This document shows positions 49,607 through 58,316 of a stretch of DNA of 64,000 nucleotides, piece by piece. The stretch is from assembly GCA_052387675.1 (NCBI GenBank), contig JBQTIY010000009.1, positions 298,329-362,328 of the forward strand, read 5' to 3'. A model generated the notes under the pieces. That model was not told the DNA's origin. It was given only the letters and a program-made list of their open reading frames with translations, and did not search any database. The stretch comes from JBQTIY01 sp052387675. GTDB taxonomy: Bacteria > Planctomycetota > B15-G4. The number at the start of each line of letters is the position of its first letter. The stretch's first letter is position 1. The position numbers and the translations under genes are program-made.

Positions 49607-49622
49607 GCACTTTGCAAAGTGC
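49607..49622. promoter_or_regulatory. Perfect 16-bp palindrome upstream of hsp20
   Basis: GCACTTTG followed directly by CAAAGTGC is a perfect palindrome ending 39 bases before the hsp20 start. It differs from the CIRCE (TTAGCACTC-N9-GAGTGCTAA) and HAIR elements but shares the GCACT core of CIRCE. It is a candidate operator for a heat-shock repressor. Confidence 0.45.
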
Positions 49623-49661
49623 TCCGGCGTTCCTCTTCCCTTCCTTTCTAAGGAGCTGAAC

Positions 49662-50099
49662 ATGAGCACGCGCTTTGCCACCTTGCTGCCCCTGGTTCGC
49701 AACTTCGACTCCCTCTTCGATGAGGCCGGTTTCCCGCGCGCCGCCGCGCCCGCAGCCCACGAGTGCAGCGGCCTGATGCCCGCCCTCGACATCGCCGGCA
49801 CGGACGAGGCCCTCGTCGTCACCGCCGAAGTGCCCGGTTTCGCCATGCAAGACCTCGAGGTCTCGGTCCTGGGCGATGAACTCACGCTGGAAGGCCGGCG
49901 CGAGATCGCGGCCGCCGAAGGCACGAGCTTTTTCCACCGCGAGCGCGGCGTGGGCCGCTTCCGCCGGGTGCTCAGCCTGCCCGTCGCCGTGGACAGCGAA
50001 GGCGTGAGCGCCGAGCTGAAGGACGGCGTCCTCACCATCCGCCTGCCCAAGGCGGCCGTGCATCGCCCGCGGAAGATCGAGGTCAAGCCGGCCGGCTGA
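49662..50099 (+). CDS. Small heat-shock protein, Hsp20/alpha-crystallin family
   Basis: A 145-residue ATP-independent holdase chaperone of the cytoplasm. The alpha-crystallin domain spans ~38-140: PALDIAGTDEALVVTAEVPG, FAMQDLEVSVLGDELTLEG, RFRRVLSLPVAVD and the signature DGVLTIRLPKA. The C-terminus has the short basic tail RKIEVKPAG. An AAGGAG lies six bases before ATG 49662, fixing the start; a longer open frame upstream lacks support. A palindrome ~40 bp upstream may be its operator. thpR follows 12 bp downstream. Confidence 0.93.
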   Translation: MSTRFATLLPLVRNFDSLFDEAGFPRAAAPAAHECSGLMPALDIAGTDEALVVTAEVPGFAMQDLEVSVLGDELTLEGRREIAAAEGTSFFHRERGVGRFRRVLSLPVAVDSEGVSAELKDGVLTIRLPKAAVHRPRKIEVKPAG

Positions 50100-50111
50100 T
50101 ACCATCGCGGC

Positions 50112-50678
50112 ATGCCGCGGCTCTTTGTTGCCGTCGACCTGCCGGACGAGGAAAAGGATCGGCTGCAAGCCGTCAGCGTGGGGCTGCCGGGCGCGAGCTG
50201 GGTGCGCGACCGGCAGTTCCACGTCACGCTGAGTTTTCTCGGCGAAGTGGATGGGCCGGCGGCGCGCGCCGTGAGCGAGGCGCTGCACGGCGTGCGCGGC
50301 GAGCCCTTTGAGCTGACCCTGCGCGGGGTGGGCCATTTTCCGCCGCGCGGTGAGCCGCGCGTGCTGTGGGCCGGCCTCGAGCCCAGCCCCGAGCTGACCG
50401 ACTTGCACCGCCGCGTGCATTCGGTGCTCAAGCGGGCCGGCCAGGGCCACGAAGAGCGCAACTTCGCGCCGCACGTGACGCTGGCGCGCCTGAACCATGC
50501 GCCCTTGCCTCGGCTTCTGGAGTGGATGACCGAGCACATGCCGCTGCAAGGGGAGCCCTTCCTGGTTTCGGAAGTGCTGCTCTACAGCAGCGTGCTCTCC
50601 TCGGGCGGGGCGCAGCATCGGCTGCTCGCCTCGTATCCGCTCTTCGCCGCCCGGCCCGCGCGCCGCCGCGCGCCCTGA
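50112..50678 (+). CDS. thpR: RNA 2',3'-cyclic phosphodiesterase (2H family)
   Basis: A 188-residue 2H phosphoesterase (LigT/ThpR type) that opens 2',3'-cyclic phosphate ends of RNA. It has the two diagnostic H-x-T/S motifs: FHVTLSFLGE (His ~39) and FAPHVTLARL (His ~120). MPRLFVAVDLPD at the start is also characteristic. Length is as expected, plus a short basic tail (ARPARRRAP). It begins 12 bp after hsp20 and is likely transcribed with it. The physiological substrate of ThpR proteins is generally uncertain. Confidence 0.92.
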   Translation: MPRLFVAVDLPDEEKDRLQAVSVGLPGASWVRDRQFHVTLSFLGEVDGPAARAVSEALHGVRGEPFELTLRGVGHFPPRGEPRVLWAGLEPSPELTDLHRRVHSVLKRAGQGHEERNFAPHVTLARLNHAPLPRLLEWMTEHMPLQGEPFLVSEVLLYSSVLSSGGAQHRLLASYPLFAARPARRRAP

Positions 50679-50782
50679 GGCCCGGCGGCGCCGCGATGGG
50701 TGCGGCCGCGCCGGGCGCGGCGCGCAACCGGGTTGCCGCCGGACCGGCGCGCCCTATCCAGCGCCGCCGGCGGGTTCAGGCC

Positions 50783-50812
50783 TTGTGCCGCAAAGCCGGG
50801 CCTCGCTAGACT
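50783..50812 (+). promoter_or_regulatory. Possible promoter before the small lipoprotein gene
   Basis: TTGTGC (50783-50788) and TAGACT (50807-50812) are 18 bases apart and lie ~85 bp before the ATG at 50896, in a gap where no gene is seen. A similar TAGAC -10 element appears before 60020. Confidence 0.35.
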
Positions 50813-50895
50813 CGCCAACTTGCTGGCCCCCCGAACCGGCTAGGCGGCCAACCGCCCTGCCTTCCCAAAGCCCCGCTACCCCAGGACCCGCCTCG

Positions 50896-51378
50896 ATGCG
50901 CGCACTGAAGCTTTCGCTGCCGACCGCCCTGATCTGCGTCCTGCTGCTCGGCCTGACCGGCTGCCAGTACAACCAGCACCGCAACCTCGGCGCTACCGAG
51001 AAGTGGGTGGCTTCGGACGTGAACTATGTGCCGAAGATCCTGGGCACGGTCTTGCTGAGTATCGGTGACGCCTTCGTCGGCCCGGTCACGATGCTCGTCG
51101 ACCACGCCGAGAACGATCGCCAGTACCACCCCGATCACCTCTACTTCTCCTACGCCGCGAGCCGCACCAACGGTCGCAGTGAGATGGGGCTCGGTTATCA
51201 GTGGATGGTCATGTTTCCGACTTTCATTGCGGACACCGTTTTTCTCCCGGTCACCGGGCTGATCGACCTCGTGGCCGTGCTGGGTTTCGGCGATGACGGT
51301 GACGACCACTACGGCGACCACCACTTCCCCGAGAACCCCTACGCGAACGGCGACGAGGTCGCCTACGCCGGGCACTGA
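50896..51378 (+). CDS. Small lipoprotein, possibly YceK/YidQ-like
   Basis: A 160-residue lipoprotein with signal ALICVLLLGLTGC (Cys23). The mature part reads NYVPKILGTVLLSIGDAFVG, a central segment with DHLYFSYAASRTNGRSEMGL, then FPTFIADTVFLPVTGLIDLV; the repeated hydrophobic turns resemble the YceK/YidQ family of small lipoproteins of unknown function, but I am not certain. The tail is acidic and His-rich (GDDGDDHYGDHHFPENPYAN). It stands alone between a putative promoter and a terminator-like hairpin and is convergent with the large ASPIC protein gene. No function can be assigned. Confidence 0.75.
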   Translation: MRALKLSLPTALICVLLLGLTGCQYNQHRNLGATEKWVASDVNYVPKILGTVLLSIGDAFVGPVTMLVDHAENDRQYHPDHLYFSYAASRTNGRSEMGLGYQWMVMFPTFIADTVFLPVTGLIDLVAVLGFGDDGDDHYGDHHFPENPYANGDEVAYAGH

Positions 51379-51390
51379 GACTTAGGACTG

Positions 51391-51407
51391 GGGCGCGCTG
51401 AGCGCCC
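51391..51407. terminator. Terminator-like hairpin between convergent genes
   Basis: GGGCGC (51391-51396) and GCGCCC (51402-51407) form a perfect 6-bp stem with a 5-base loop, placed 12 bases after the lipoprotein stop and 8 bases before the stop of the convergent ASPIC gene. There is no T-tract, so it may stabilise 3' ends or act bidirectionally. Confidence 0.45.
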
Positions 51408-51415
51408 GCGGGTCT

Positions 51416-54400
51416 TCAGCGCAGGGGCGCGAGCGGCGGCAGCAGCACCGCGCCTTCGCGCGTGTTCCACTCTTGGTTCCAGGCGCGTAGCGCGTCGGTC
51501 CAGGGGAACTCCTCGCCGGGCGGCGGCGGATAGTCGCTCATGCCGTGGAAGGGCAAGGGCTCCACGCGCTCGGCCGCAGTGGAGTTGGGGTCGCGATCCT
51601 TGGCCCAGCCATCCACGTAGAGCAGCCAGTCGCGCGTCCAGCCCTCGGGCAAGGGCGGCAGCGACGCGGCTGAGAACTTGAGCGAGACGGCATCGCCCGC
51701 GCCGAAGATCACGTAGCGATTGTCGACGTCCGGCAGGAGCTCGGCCACCTCGCCGTAGCGCGTGTAGCGGCCCGGATGCTGATTCCAGCGCGGCTCTTCG
51801 AGCCGCTCCCAGTCGAAGCGCTCGGGCAGTGAGCAGGAATCGTCGGCGAGCGGCGCGGAGAAGCCGCGCCACCAGAGCCCGGCCGAGGTCAGCGGCAGTT
51901 CGGTGCGCCGCACCGGCGTTTCGCCGGCATCGAGTGCGAGCCGGATCGCATCCCAGGAAATCGCCAGCGTCGAGGTGAGGCGCAGCCGCGGATCATCGCG
52001 CCGCACGAGGTCCGTGACATCCACGACCATGCTCTTGGTCTTGCCGGCCGGGAAGCCGATGGGCGGGCCGGTGGTGATCCAGCCGCCGGCGCCATCGGGC
52101 ACCCAGAGCCGCGGCGGCTCAAAGGCGATTTCGGGATGGCGCGCTGCGGCAAGATTCACCGAGGCGTCGCTCCACTGGAACCAGCCGGTGAGCAGCAGGC
52201 GCAGACGCGGAGCGGCTTGCAGCGCGGCGCGCTGGGCCGGCGTCTCGGCCAGCGCGATCTCGATCGTCCAGGGATCGGCCAGGCCCTTGAAGCTCCAGGC
52301 CAGTTCTTGGAAGGGGCGCGCGTACTCGTCATCCACGCGCGCGACGAGCGCGGTGAAGTCCTCGCCGTCGGCGCTGCCCACAGCGCCGGCCGCGTCCTGC
52401 GGGCTGCTGCTGCGCACGCCGGTCACGCGCGGCGCGGCCACGATTTCGCCCAGGCTGTGCAGCTCATGCGGCGGGAAGGGCGGGAAGACGAAGCCTTCGT
52501 TGGGCTGGATCTCCACGTCGGCCGGATGATCCACCGCCTGCAGGCGCGCGCCATCCAGATAGGTGACTTCCTGCATCTCTTCGGTGAGCACGAGTTCGAG
52601 CTGGCCATCGCGCGGCTGGAGCTGATCGCCGCGCACCACCACCCATTCGTCGTGGTCGAAGGGCACGTGCTGCCCCGGGGCCATGGGCAGGCCCAGCGGC
52701 GTGGTGCCGAGCACATCGGTCACGAAGACGAAACGCTCGCCGTTCCATGTGTAGAGGAAGGGGCAACTGCCGCCCTGGCGTTTGTCTTCGATGTAGAGGT
52801 GCGCTTCCGAAGGCACGTCGAGCTTGCCCTGCACGACGCCATTGGTGAAGACCACGCGCAGGATGTCCACTTTGCTCGCGGCGCCCAGTCCGATGAGCAC
52901 CGGCTCGCCACGCCAGTAGATGCGCCGGTACGTGCTGCCCGCCAGAACCTGCACGACGGCGCCGACGCAGCCGGCGTTGGCCTTGCGCCCGGAAAGCTTG
53001 AGCAGCAGCGCCTTCTTCGCGGGCGCCGCTTCGTTGCGCAGCACGCGCGCGCGGCCGTCGCTGCCGAGCAGCACGAGATCCAGGTCGAGATCCGCATCGA
53101 GATCGCCGGCCAGGAGTTCGTGTGCGCCGGACTCGGCGCCCAGGTCGGTGAGCGCGGCGCCCGCGACTTCGCGCGGCTCGGCCGAGGCGAGGCGCCCGGT
53201 GAGCGGGCCGGCTGTCGCCGACACGCCGCCGAGCAGGCCGCCTAGAAGTACATCGAGGTGGCCGTCGAGGTCGAGGTCGGCGAGCAGGGTCGGTATCCGG
53301 AACTTCTCCCACGGCGGCAGCGCGAGCGGCGCATCTGGGCGGAAGCCGCCCTCCGAGCCGCGCGCCCAACTGAGACCGAACTCGGTGCGCTCGCTGACGG
53401 TGAGGCGCACGAGGTCGGCGTGCCCGTCCTCATCCAGATCCAGCAGCCAGGGGCCGTCGCCGCCGGTTAGCGCGTGCGCGGGCAAGCGCGTGGAGGTCAC
53501 GTCGCTGAAGCTGCCGCCGCGCAGATTGTCGAGGAGGACCAGGTTGCGTCGGCCCTCGCTCTCGGTGACGACGGCGAAGTCCACGTCGTTGTCGCTGTCG
53601 AGGTCCTCGCTGAGCACGGCCACACAGCGGCCCAGCGCCGCTCCGGCCTCGGGCGCCTCGAAGGGCATTTGCAGCATCTCGTCCAACGGCAGGCCGAGAT
53701 TGCGAAAGAAGCCCAAGCCATTGTCGCCGACAGCCGCCACGTCGAGCAGACCGTCGTGATCGAAGTCCACGGGCAGCAACGCGCGCACGTTGCCGGCCTG
53801 CAAGCCGGAGGGCCCGAGCCCGCTCCAGGTGTCGCTCGCCGCGTCGAGCGCGTAGACCTGCAAGATGCCGGTGTGCTCGGCCGGCGTGGCCGCTTCGAGA
53901 CAGAGCAGTTCAAGCGGCGGATGGAAGCTGCGATGCCGCGGATCTTCTGCGGGCGATTTATGGGGATCGGGCGGATCGCCCGGATGCAGGTCGGCTGCGT
54001 GGAGGTCGAGCACCGACCGGTCGTGGACCACCTGCAGCCGGAAGCTGCCGCCTTTGACTTGCCGCGCCACGACGAGGCCACGCGGACCGAAGCCGATGAG
54101 ATCCAGCAGGCCGTCGCCATCGACATCGGCCAAGCGCGCGCCGCGCGCGCCATGCAGATCCACCAGCGGCCCGGCCGAGAAACGCGGCCAACTCGGCGCT
54201 GAGGAGGGTGGCCCCGGCGCCACCGGCTCGCGCGCCGGCGGCTGCACACGGCCATAGCCGCGCAGCGCGAGCTGGTTCTCCTTGAGCGCCTTGATGTCGC
54301 GTTGATCGAGGAGCAGGTGCTCCTGCTTCAGCGCGAGCCCCTCTTGAACTTTTCCGTCGCTGATGAGCATGGAACCCAGGCGATAGGTGGCTGCCGCGTA

Positions 54401-54925
54401 GAGCGGGCCATCGGCCGCGACGCCGGCCGCGCGGATGCGCTCAAGCAAAACCATTGACTCATCCGTGCGGCCCAGTGCATCGAGCGTGCAGGCGTACTGG
54501 AAAGTGGCCGCCAGGTCCTCCGGGTCGCGCTCCAGCACGGTGCGGAAGTTCACTTCGGCCTGCTCGTACTCCTGGCGCGCGGAGTGCAGGTTGCCGGAGA
54601 GGTAGTTGGCCGCCGGGTCGCGCGGCGCGGCGGCGAGCGCGCGGTCGGCGCACTCCCGGGCCAACTTGCTGCTCGGCACGTCGCCGATTTGCGAGGCCGC
54701 CAGGCCGACCAAGACGAGGTCGCGGACCTCCGCGTGTTCGTTGTCGGTGAGCGGTTTCAGCTCGTCGATGGCTTTCTGAAAGTTCGACTCGGCGAGGTGG
54801 ATCTCGGCGCGGGCGCGCAGGAAGTCGGGATCGGCGGGCTTGCTGCAGGCCGCGGCCCCCAGGGCGAGCAGGAGGGCTGCGGCGGTCCTGAAGAACAGGC
54901 GGTGGGCCGACTTCATGGCGTTCAT
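51416..54925 (-). CDS. Large TPR / FG-GAP / ASPIC-UnbV lipoprotein
   Basis: A ~1,169-residue exported lipoprotein (signal TAAALLLALGAAAC). Residues ~30-220 are TPR-like helices (RAEIHLAESNFQKAIDELKP; YLSGNLHSARQEYEQAEVNF). The middle carries FG-GAP/VCBS repeats marked by Asp-rich calcium-loop motifs: LADVDGDGLLDLIGF, VDFDHDGLLDVAAVG, LDLDEDGHADLVRL, LADLDLDGHLDVLLGG. An ASPIC/UnbV segment follows (KANAGCVGAVVQVL... RGEPVLIGLGAASKVDILRV). The last ~450 residues (from SCPFLYTWNGERFVFVTDVL) form an additional beta-rich part I cannot name, with Trp-rich repeats. A beta-propeller surface protein is implied. Start ATG 54925 is chosen over 54952 for a better signal peptide. Confidence 0.88.
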   Translation of the reverse strand: MNAMKSAHRLFFRTAAALLLALGAAACSKPADPDFLRARAEIHLAESNFQKAIDELKPLTDNEHAEVRDLVLVGLAASQIGDVPSSKLARECADRALAAAPRDPAANYLSGNLHSARQEYEQAEVNFRTVLERDPEDLAATFQYACTLDALGRTDESMVLLERIRAAGVAADGPLYAAATYRLGSMLISDGKVQEGLALKQEHLLLDQRDIKALKENQLALRGYGRVQPPAREPVAPGPPSSAPSWPRFSAGPLVDLHGARGARLADVDGDGLLDLIGFGPRGLVVARQVKGGSFRLQVVHDRSVLDLHAADLHPGDPPDPHKSPAEDPRHRSFHPPLELLCLEAATPAEHTGILQVYALDAASDTWSGLGPSGLQAGNVRALLPVDFDHDGLLDVAAVGDNGLGFFRNLGLPLDEMLQMPFEAPEAGAALGRCVAVLSEDLDSDNDVDFAVVTESEGRRNLVLLDNLRGGSFSDVTSTRLPAHALTGGDGPWLLDLDEDGHADLVRLTVSERTEFGLSWARGSEGGFRPDAPLALPPWEKFRIPTLLADLDLDGHLDVLLGGLLGGVSATAGPLTGRLASAEPREVAGAALTDLGAESGAHELLAGDLDADLDLDLVLLGSDGRARVLRNEAAPAKKALLLKLSGRKANAGCVGAVVQVLAGSTYRRIYWRGEPVLIGLGAASKVDILRVVFTNGVVQGKLDVPSEAHLYIEDKRQGGSCPFLYTWNGERFVFVTDVLGTTPLGLPMAPGQHVPFDHDEWVVVRGDQLQPRDGQLELVLTEEMQEVTYLDGARLQAVDHPADVEIQPNEGFVFPPFPPHELHSLGEIVAAPRVTGVRSSSPQDAAGAVGSADGEDFTALVARVDDEYARPFQELAWSFKGLADPWTIEIALAETPAQRAALQAAPRLRLLLTGWFQWSDASVNLAAARHPEIAFEPPRLWVPDGAGGWITTGPPIGFPAGKTKSMVVDVTDLVRRDDPRLRLTSTLAISWDAIRLALDAGETPVRRTELPLTSAGLWWRGFSAPLADDSCSLPERFDWERLEEPRWNQHPGRYTRYGEVAELLPDVDNRYVIFGAGDAVSLKFSAASLPPLPEGWTRDWLLYVDGWAKDRDPNSTAAERVEPLPFHGMSDYPPPPGEEFPWTDALRAWNQEWNTREGAVLLPPLAPLR

Positions 54926-55095
54926 GATGCGCGGGCGCGCGCCCCGGTGCAACGCGGCGCCTCCCGCGGTGGCGCGGCTCGCCGCACGGTTCGCCGCGCG
55001 GTTTTCGGGGGCCTCTTCAGCGTCGCGGCCTGCCGGCGAATCCGTTATCTTGGCCGCCCGCGCGGGTCGTTGTCGCGCACCACGAAAGGACAGTC

Positions 55096-56235
55096 ATGCC
55101 AGCCACGCGTGTCGCGGTTCCCCTGCTCGACCTCAAGGCCCAGTACGCGCCGCTGCGCAAAGAGCTGCGCGCCGTCGTCGACGAGGTCTTCGAGAGCCAG
55201 TACTTCATCGGCGGGCCGCAGGTGGAGGGCCTGGAGCAGGAAGTGGCCGCCTACGTCGGCGCCAAGCACGCCATCGGTTGCACGTCGGGCACCGATGCGC
55301 TGCTGCTCTCGCTCTGGGCGCTGGGCGTGGGGCCCGGCGACGAGGTCATCACCTCGCCCTACACCTTCTTCGCCACGGTCGGTTCGGTGGCGCGCCTGGG
55401 CGCCAAGTGCAAGTTCGTCGACATCGACCCTACGACCTACAACCTCGACGTCGGCCGCGTGAAGGCCGCGCTCACGCGCAAGACCAAGGCCATCCTGCCC
55501 GTACACCTCTACGGACAGTGCGTGGACATGACCGCGCTCAATGCGCTGGCCTGCGAGGCCAATGTGCCGGTCATCGAGGACGCGGCGCAGGCCATCGGCG
55601 CGCGCGATGCGGGCGGCGGCAAGGCCGGCTCGATGGGCCTGATGGGCTGCTTCTCCTTCTTCCCCAGCAAGAATCTGGGCGGCGCCGGCGACGGCGGCCT
55701 GATCAGCACCAATGATGACGCGCTCGCGCACAAACTCAAGGTCATGCGCAATCACGGCATGGAGCCGAAGTACTACCACAAGCTGCTCGGCGGCAACTTC
55801 CGCCTCGATGCGCTGCAGGCCGCGGTGCTGCGCGTGAAGCTCAAGCACCTTGACGCTTGGCACGAGGGCCGGCGCAAGAACGCCGCCGACTACCGGCGTC
55901 TCTTCGCGGCGGCGGGCCTGGGCACGCGGCTCACGCTGCCGGCCGAGCGTCCCGGCGTCTATCACATCTACAACCAGTTCGTGGTGCGCGTGGCGCCCGA
56001 GCAGCGCGACGGCCTGGTGAAGCACCTGCACAGCAGCGGCATCGGCTGCGAGATCTACTACCCGGTCTCGTGCCACTTGCAGGAGTGCTTCCGCGGCGAG
56101 GGCTGGAAGGTGGGCGATTTCCCGCAGTCCGAGCGCGCCGCGCAGCAGACGCTGGCGCTGCCGATCTACCCCGAACTCAGCGACGAGCAGAAGCGCGCCG
56201 TCGTGGACGCGGTGGCGGAATACCTGGGCGCGTGA
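55096..56235 (+). CDS. DegT/DnrJ/EryC1/StrS-family PLP aminotransferase
   Basis: A 379-residue PLP-dependent sugar aminotransferase. Features in order: VPLLDLKAQYAPLRKELRA, SQYFIGGPQVEGLE, IGCTSGTDALLLSLWALGVG, PVIEDAAQAIGA, the PLP-lysine segment CFSFFPSKNLGGAGDGG, NHGMEPKYYHKLLGGNFRLD and YHIYNQFVVRV. The family transfers an amino group to a keto-sugar nucleotide, usually for surface polysaccharide or glycoprotein. An AAAGGA precedes the ATG. asnB follows 26 bp downstream, providing a glutamine amidotransferase in the same cluster. The sugar substrate cannot be deduced. Confidence 0.92.
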   Translation: MPATRVAVPLLDLKAQYAPLRKELRAVVDEVFESQYFIGGPQVEGLEQEVAAYVGAKHAIGCTSGTDALLLSLWALGVGPGDEVITSPYTFFATVGSVARLGAKCKFVDIDPTTYNLDVGRVKAALTRKTKAILPVHLYGQCVDMTALNALACEANVPVIEDAAQAIGARDAGGGKAGSMGLMGCFSFFPSKNLGGAGDGGLISTNDDALAHKLKVMRNHGMEPKYYHKLLGGNFRLDALQAAVLRVKLKHLDAWHEGRRKNAADYRRLFAAAGLGTRLTLPAERPGVYHIYNQFVVRVAPEQRDGLVKHLHSSGIGCEIYYPVSCHLQECFRGEGWKVGDFPQSERAAQQTLALPIYPELSDEQKRAVVDAVAEYLGA

Positions 56236-56261
56236 CGCGCGCCGGCAGAGCCTGAGCTGCG

Positions 56262-58316
56262 ATGTGTGGTCTCACCGGCAAGCTCTGGTTCGATGCGGCG
56301 CGGCCAGGTGATGGCGAGGGCGTCGCGCGGCTGATGCGCGCGCTCGTGCATCGCGGTCCCGACGACGAGGGCCTCGTGGTGCAAGGGCCAGTGGCCCTCG
56401 GGCACCGCCGGCTCTCGATCGTGGATCTCTCGCCGCGTGGGCGGCAGCCGCTGACCAGCACCGATGGCCAGTGCCTCTTGGTCTGCAACGGCGAGATCTA
56501 CAACCACCGTGAACTGCGCGCACAGCTCTCGGCCGCGGGCCATCGCTTCCGCAGCGACAGCGACAACGAAGTCATCCTGCCGCTCTACCAAGAGTGGTAC
56601 GCGCGCGAAGGGCCCGACTTCGTCTCGCGCCTGGAGGGCATGTTTGCCTTCGCGCTGTGGGACGCCCGCGCGCAGCGCCTGCTGCTGGCCCGGGATCGCG
56701 TGGGCAAGAAGCCCTTGCTCTACGCGCTGCGCGAGCAGGGGCCCGAGGCGGGGCTGGTCTTCGCCAGCGAACTCGCCGCGCTGGTGCGCGACCCGCTCGT
56801 GGATCGCCGCATCGACTGGGCCGCGCTCTCCGACTATCTCTCCTTCCGCGTGGTGCCGCATCCGGCCACGGCCTATGTCGGCGCGCGCAAGCTGCCGCCG
56901 GGCAGCGTGCTGGTGGCCGAGCCCAGGGCGGAGGCTGGTGCCGAGAGGGGGGCTGGCGTCGGCTCGGGAACAGGCGTTGACGCGGGGACGTTCGGACGCA
57001 GCAGCTTCCGCATCCGGCTGCATCGCACTTGGCGGCTCTCGCCGGGCAGCGACGAGACGCTGCCGCCCGACTTCGACGCCGCGGCCGACGAGATTCTGGT
57101 GCGCCTGCGCGCCGCGGTGAGCAAGCGCCTCATGGCCGACGTGCCGCTCGGCGCCTTCCTCTCAGGCGGGCTCGACTCGGCCGCCGTCGTGGCCTGCATG
57201 GCGGAACTTGGCGCGGGTCCGGTGCGTACCTTCACGATCGGCTTTCGCGACGCGGCCTTCGACGAAACGGCGCAAGCACGCAAGGTCGCGCGCCACTTCG
57301 GCACCGAGCACACCGAAGCGCAGGTGGAGCCCGATGCTCTCAGCCTGGTGGATGAACTCGTGGCCCGCTTCGGCGAGCCCTTTGCGGACAGCAGCGCGAT
57401 TCCTACGTTGCTCGTGTCCAAGTTAGCGCGGCGCTCGGTCAAGGTCGTGCTCACGGGCGACGGCGGTGACGAAAGTTTTGCCGGTTACGAACGCTATCGC
57501 GCGCTGGCCCTGGCCGCGCGGCTCGATCGCCCCTGGGCCGCGCCGGCGCGCCTGGCCATCTCGGCGGCGGCCACCGCGGCGGTGGCCTTCGGCGCCGCGC
57601 CGGTGGAGGGCGTGCTGGGCGGTGGCGGCCGCGGGCGCGGCGAGCGCCTGCTGCGCTTCGCCGAGGCGCTGGAGCATGCACCGCGCCGGCGCAACCACCA
57701 GTGGCGCCTGGGTCTCGCCGACGGCTTGCGCCACACGCTGCTCACGCCACAGGGCCGCGAGTGTTTCGGCGAGCCGGCCTTCTACGGCGCCGATCTGCCT
57801 GGCCCCTTGCGGCTCAACGAAGCGCTGCAGCTCGATGTGGAGCGCTATCTGCCCGACGACGTGCTCTGGAAGGTGGACGTGGCCACCATGGCGCACGGCC
57901 TCGAAGCGCGCGCGCCCTTTCTCGATCGGCAGCTCATGGAGTGCGCCGCGGCCCTGCCCTCGCGCTACAAGCTCGGCCGTCCTGCGCGCAACGGGCCCGC
58001 GCCCGCGGGGCTCTTGCCGGCGCAGTCCAAGCTCGTGCTGCGGCGCGCGCTCGAGCGCCTGCTGCCGGCCGATCTGCGCAGCGCGCCCAAGCGCGGTTTC
58101 GGTCTGCCGCTGGGCGCCTGGCTGGCCGGCCCGCTCGCCGCGCCCGCGCGCGATCTTTTGCTCTCACCCGAGGCGCGCCGTCGCGGCCTCTTCCGTCCGG
58201 AGGCCGTCGAGGCCATGCTTTCGGCCCACGTCGCTGGGACGGCTGCGGCCGAAGAGCCGCTCTTCACTCTCATGATTCTCGAACGCTGGTTTCTCGCGCA
58301 GGAGCAGGCTGCCTGA
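56262..58316 (+). CDS. asnB: Asparagine synthase (glutamine-hydrolysing)
   Basis: A 684-residue class II amidotransferase. The N-terminal glutaminase starts MCGLTGKLWF with catalytic Cys2, followed by ALVHRGPDDEG and LVCNGEIYNHRELRA. The C-terminal synthetase has the ATP PP-loop FLSGGLDSAAVVA and VLTGDGGDESFAGYERY. Between the domains is a ~30-residue low-complexity Gly/Ala insert (AEAGAERGAGVGSGTGVDAG), and a Gly/Arg-rich loop (VLGGGGRGRGERLL) occurs later. Such AsnB-like proteins often act in surface polysaccharide or secondary pathways, and the adjacent sugar aminotransferase fits that. The stop overlaps the orn start. Confidence 0.92.
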   Translation: MCGLTGKLWFDAARPGDGEGVARLMRALVHRGPDDEGLVVQGPVALGHRRLSIVDLSPRGRQPLTSTDGQCLLVCNGEIYNHRELRAQLSAAGHRFRSDSDNEVILPLYQEWYAREGPDFVSRLEGMFAFALWDARAQRLLLARDRVGKKPLLYALREQGPEAGLVFASELAALVRDPLVDRRIDWAALSDYLSFRVVPHPATAYVGARKLPPGSVLVAEPRAEAGAERGAGVGSGTGVDAGTFGRSSFRIRLHRTWRLSPGSDETLPPDFDAAADEILVRLRAAVSKRLMADVPLGAFLSGGLDSAAVVACMAELGAGPVRTFTIGFRDAAFDETAQARKVARHFGTEHTEAQVEPDALSLVDELVARFGEPFADSSAIPTLLVSKLARRSVKVVLTGDGGDESFAGYERYRALALAARLDRPWAAPARLAISAAATAAVAFGAAPVEGVLGGGGRGRGERLLRFAEALEHAPRRRNHQWRLGLADGLRHTLLTPQGRECFGEPAFYGADLPGPLRLNEALQLDVERYLPDDVLWKVDVATMAHGLEARAPFLDRQLMECAAALPSRYKLGRPARNGPAPAGLLPAQSKLVLRRALERLLPADLRSAPKRGFGLPLGAWLAGPLAAPARDLLLSPEARRRGLFRPEAVEAMLSAHVAGTAAAEEPLFTLMILERWFLAQEQAA

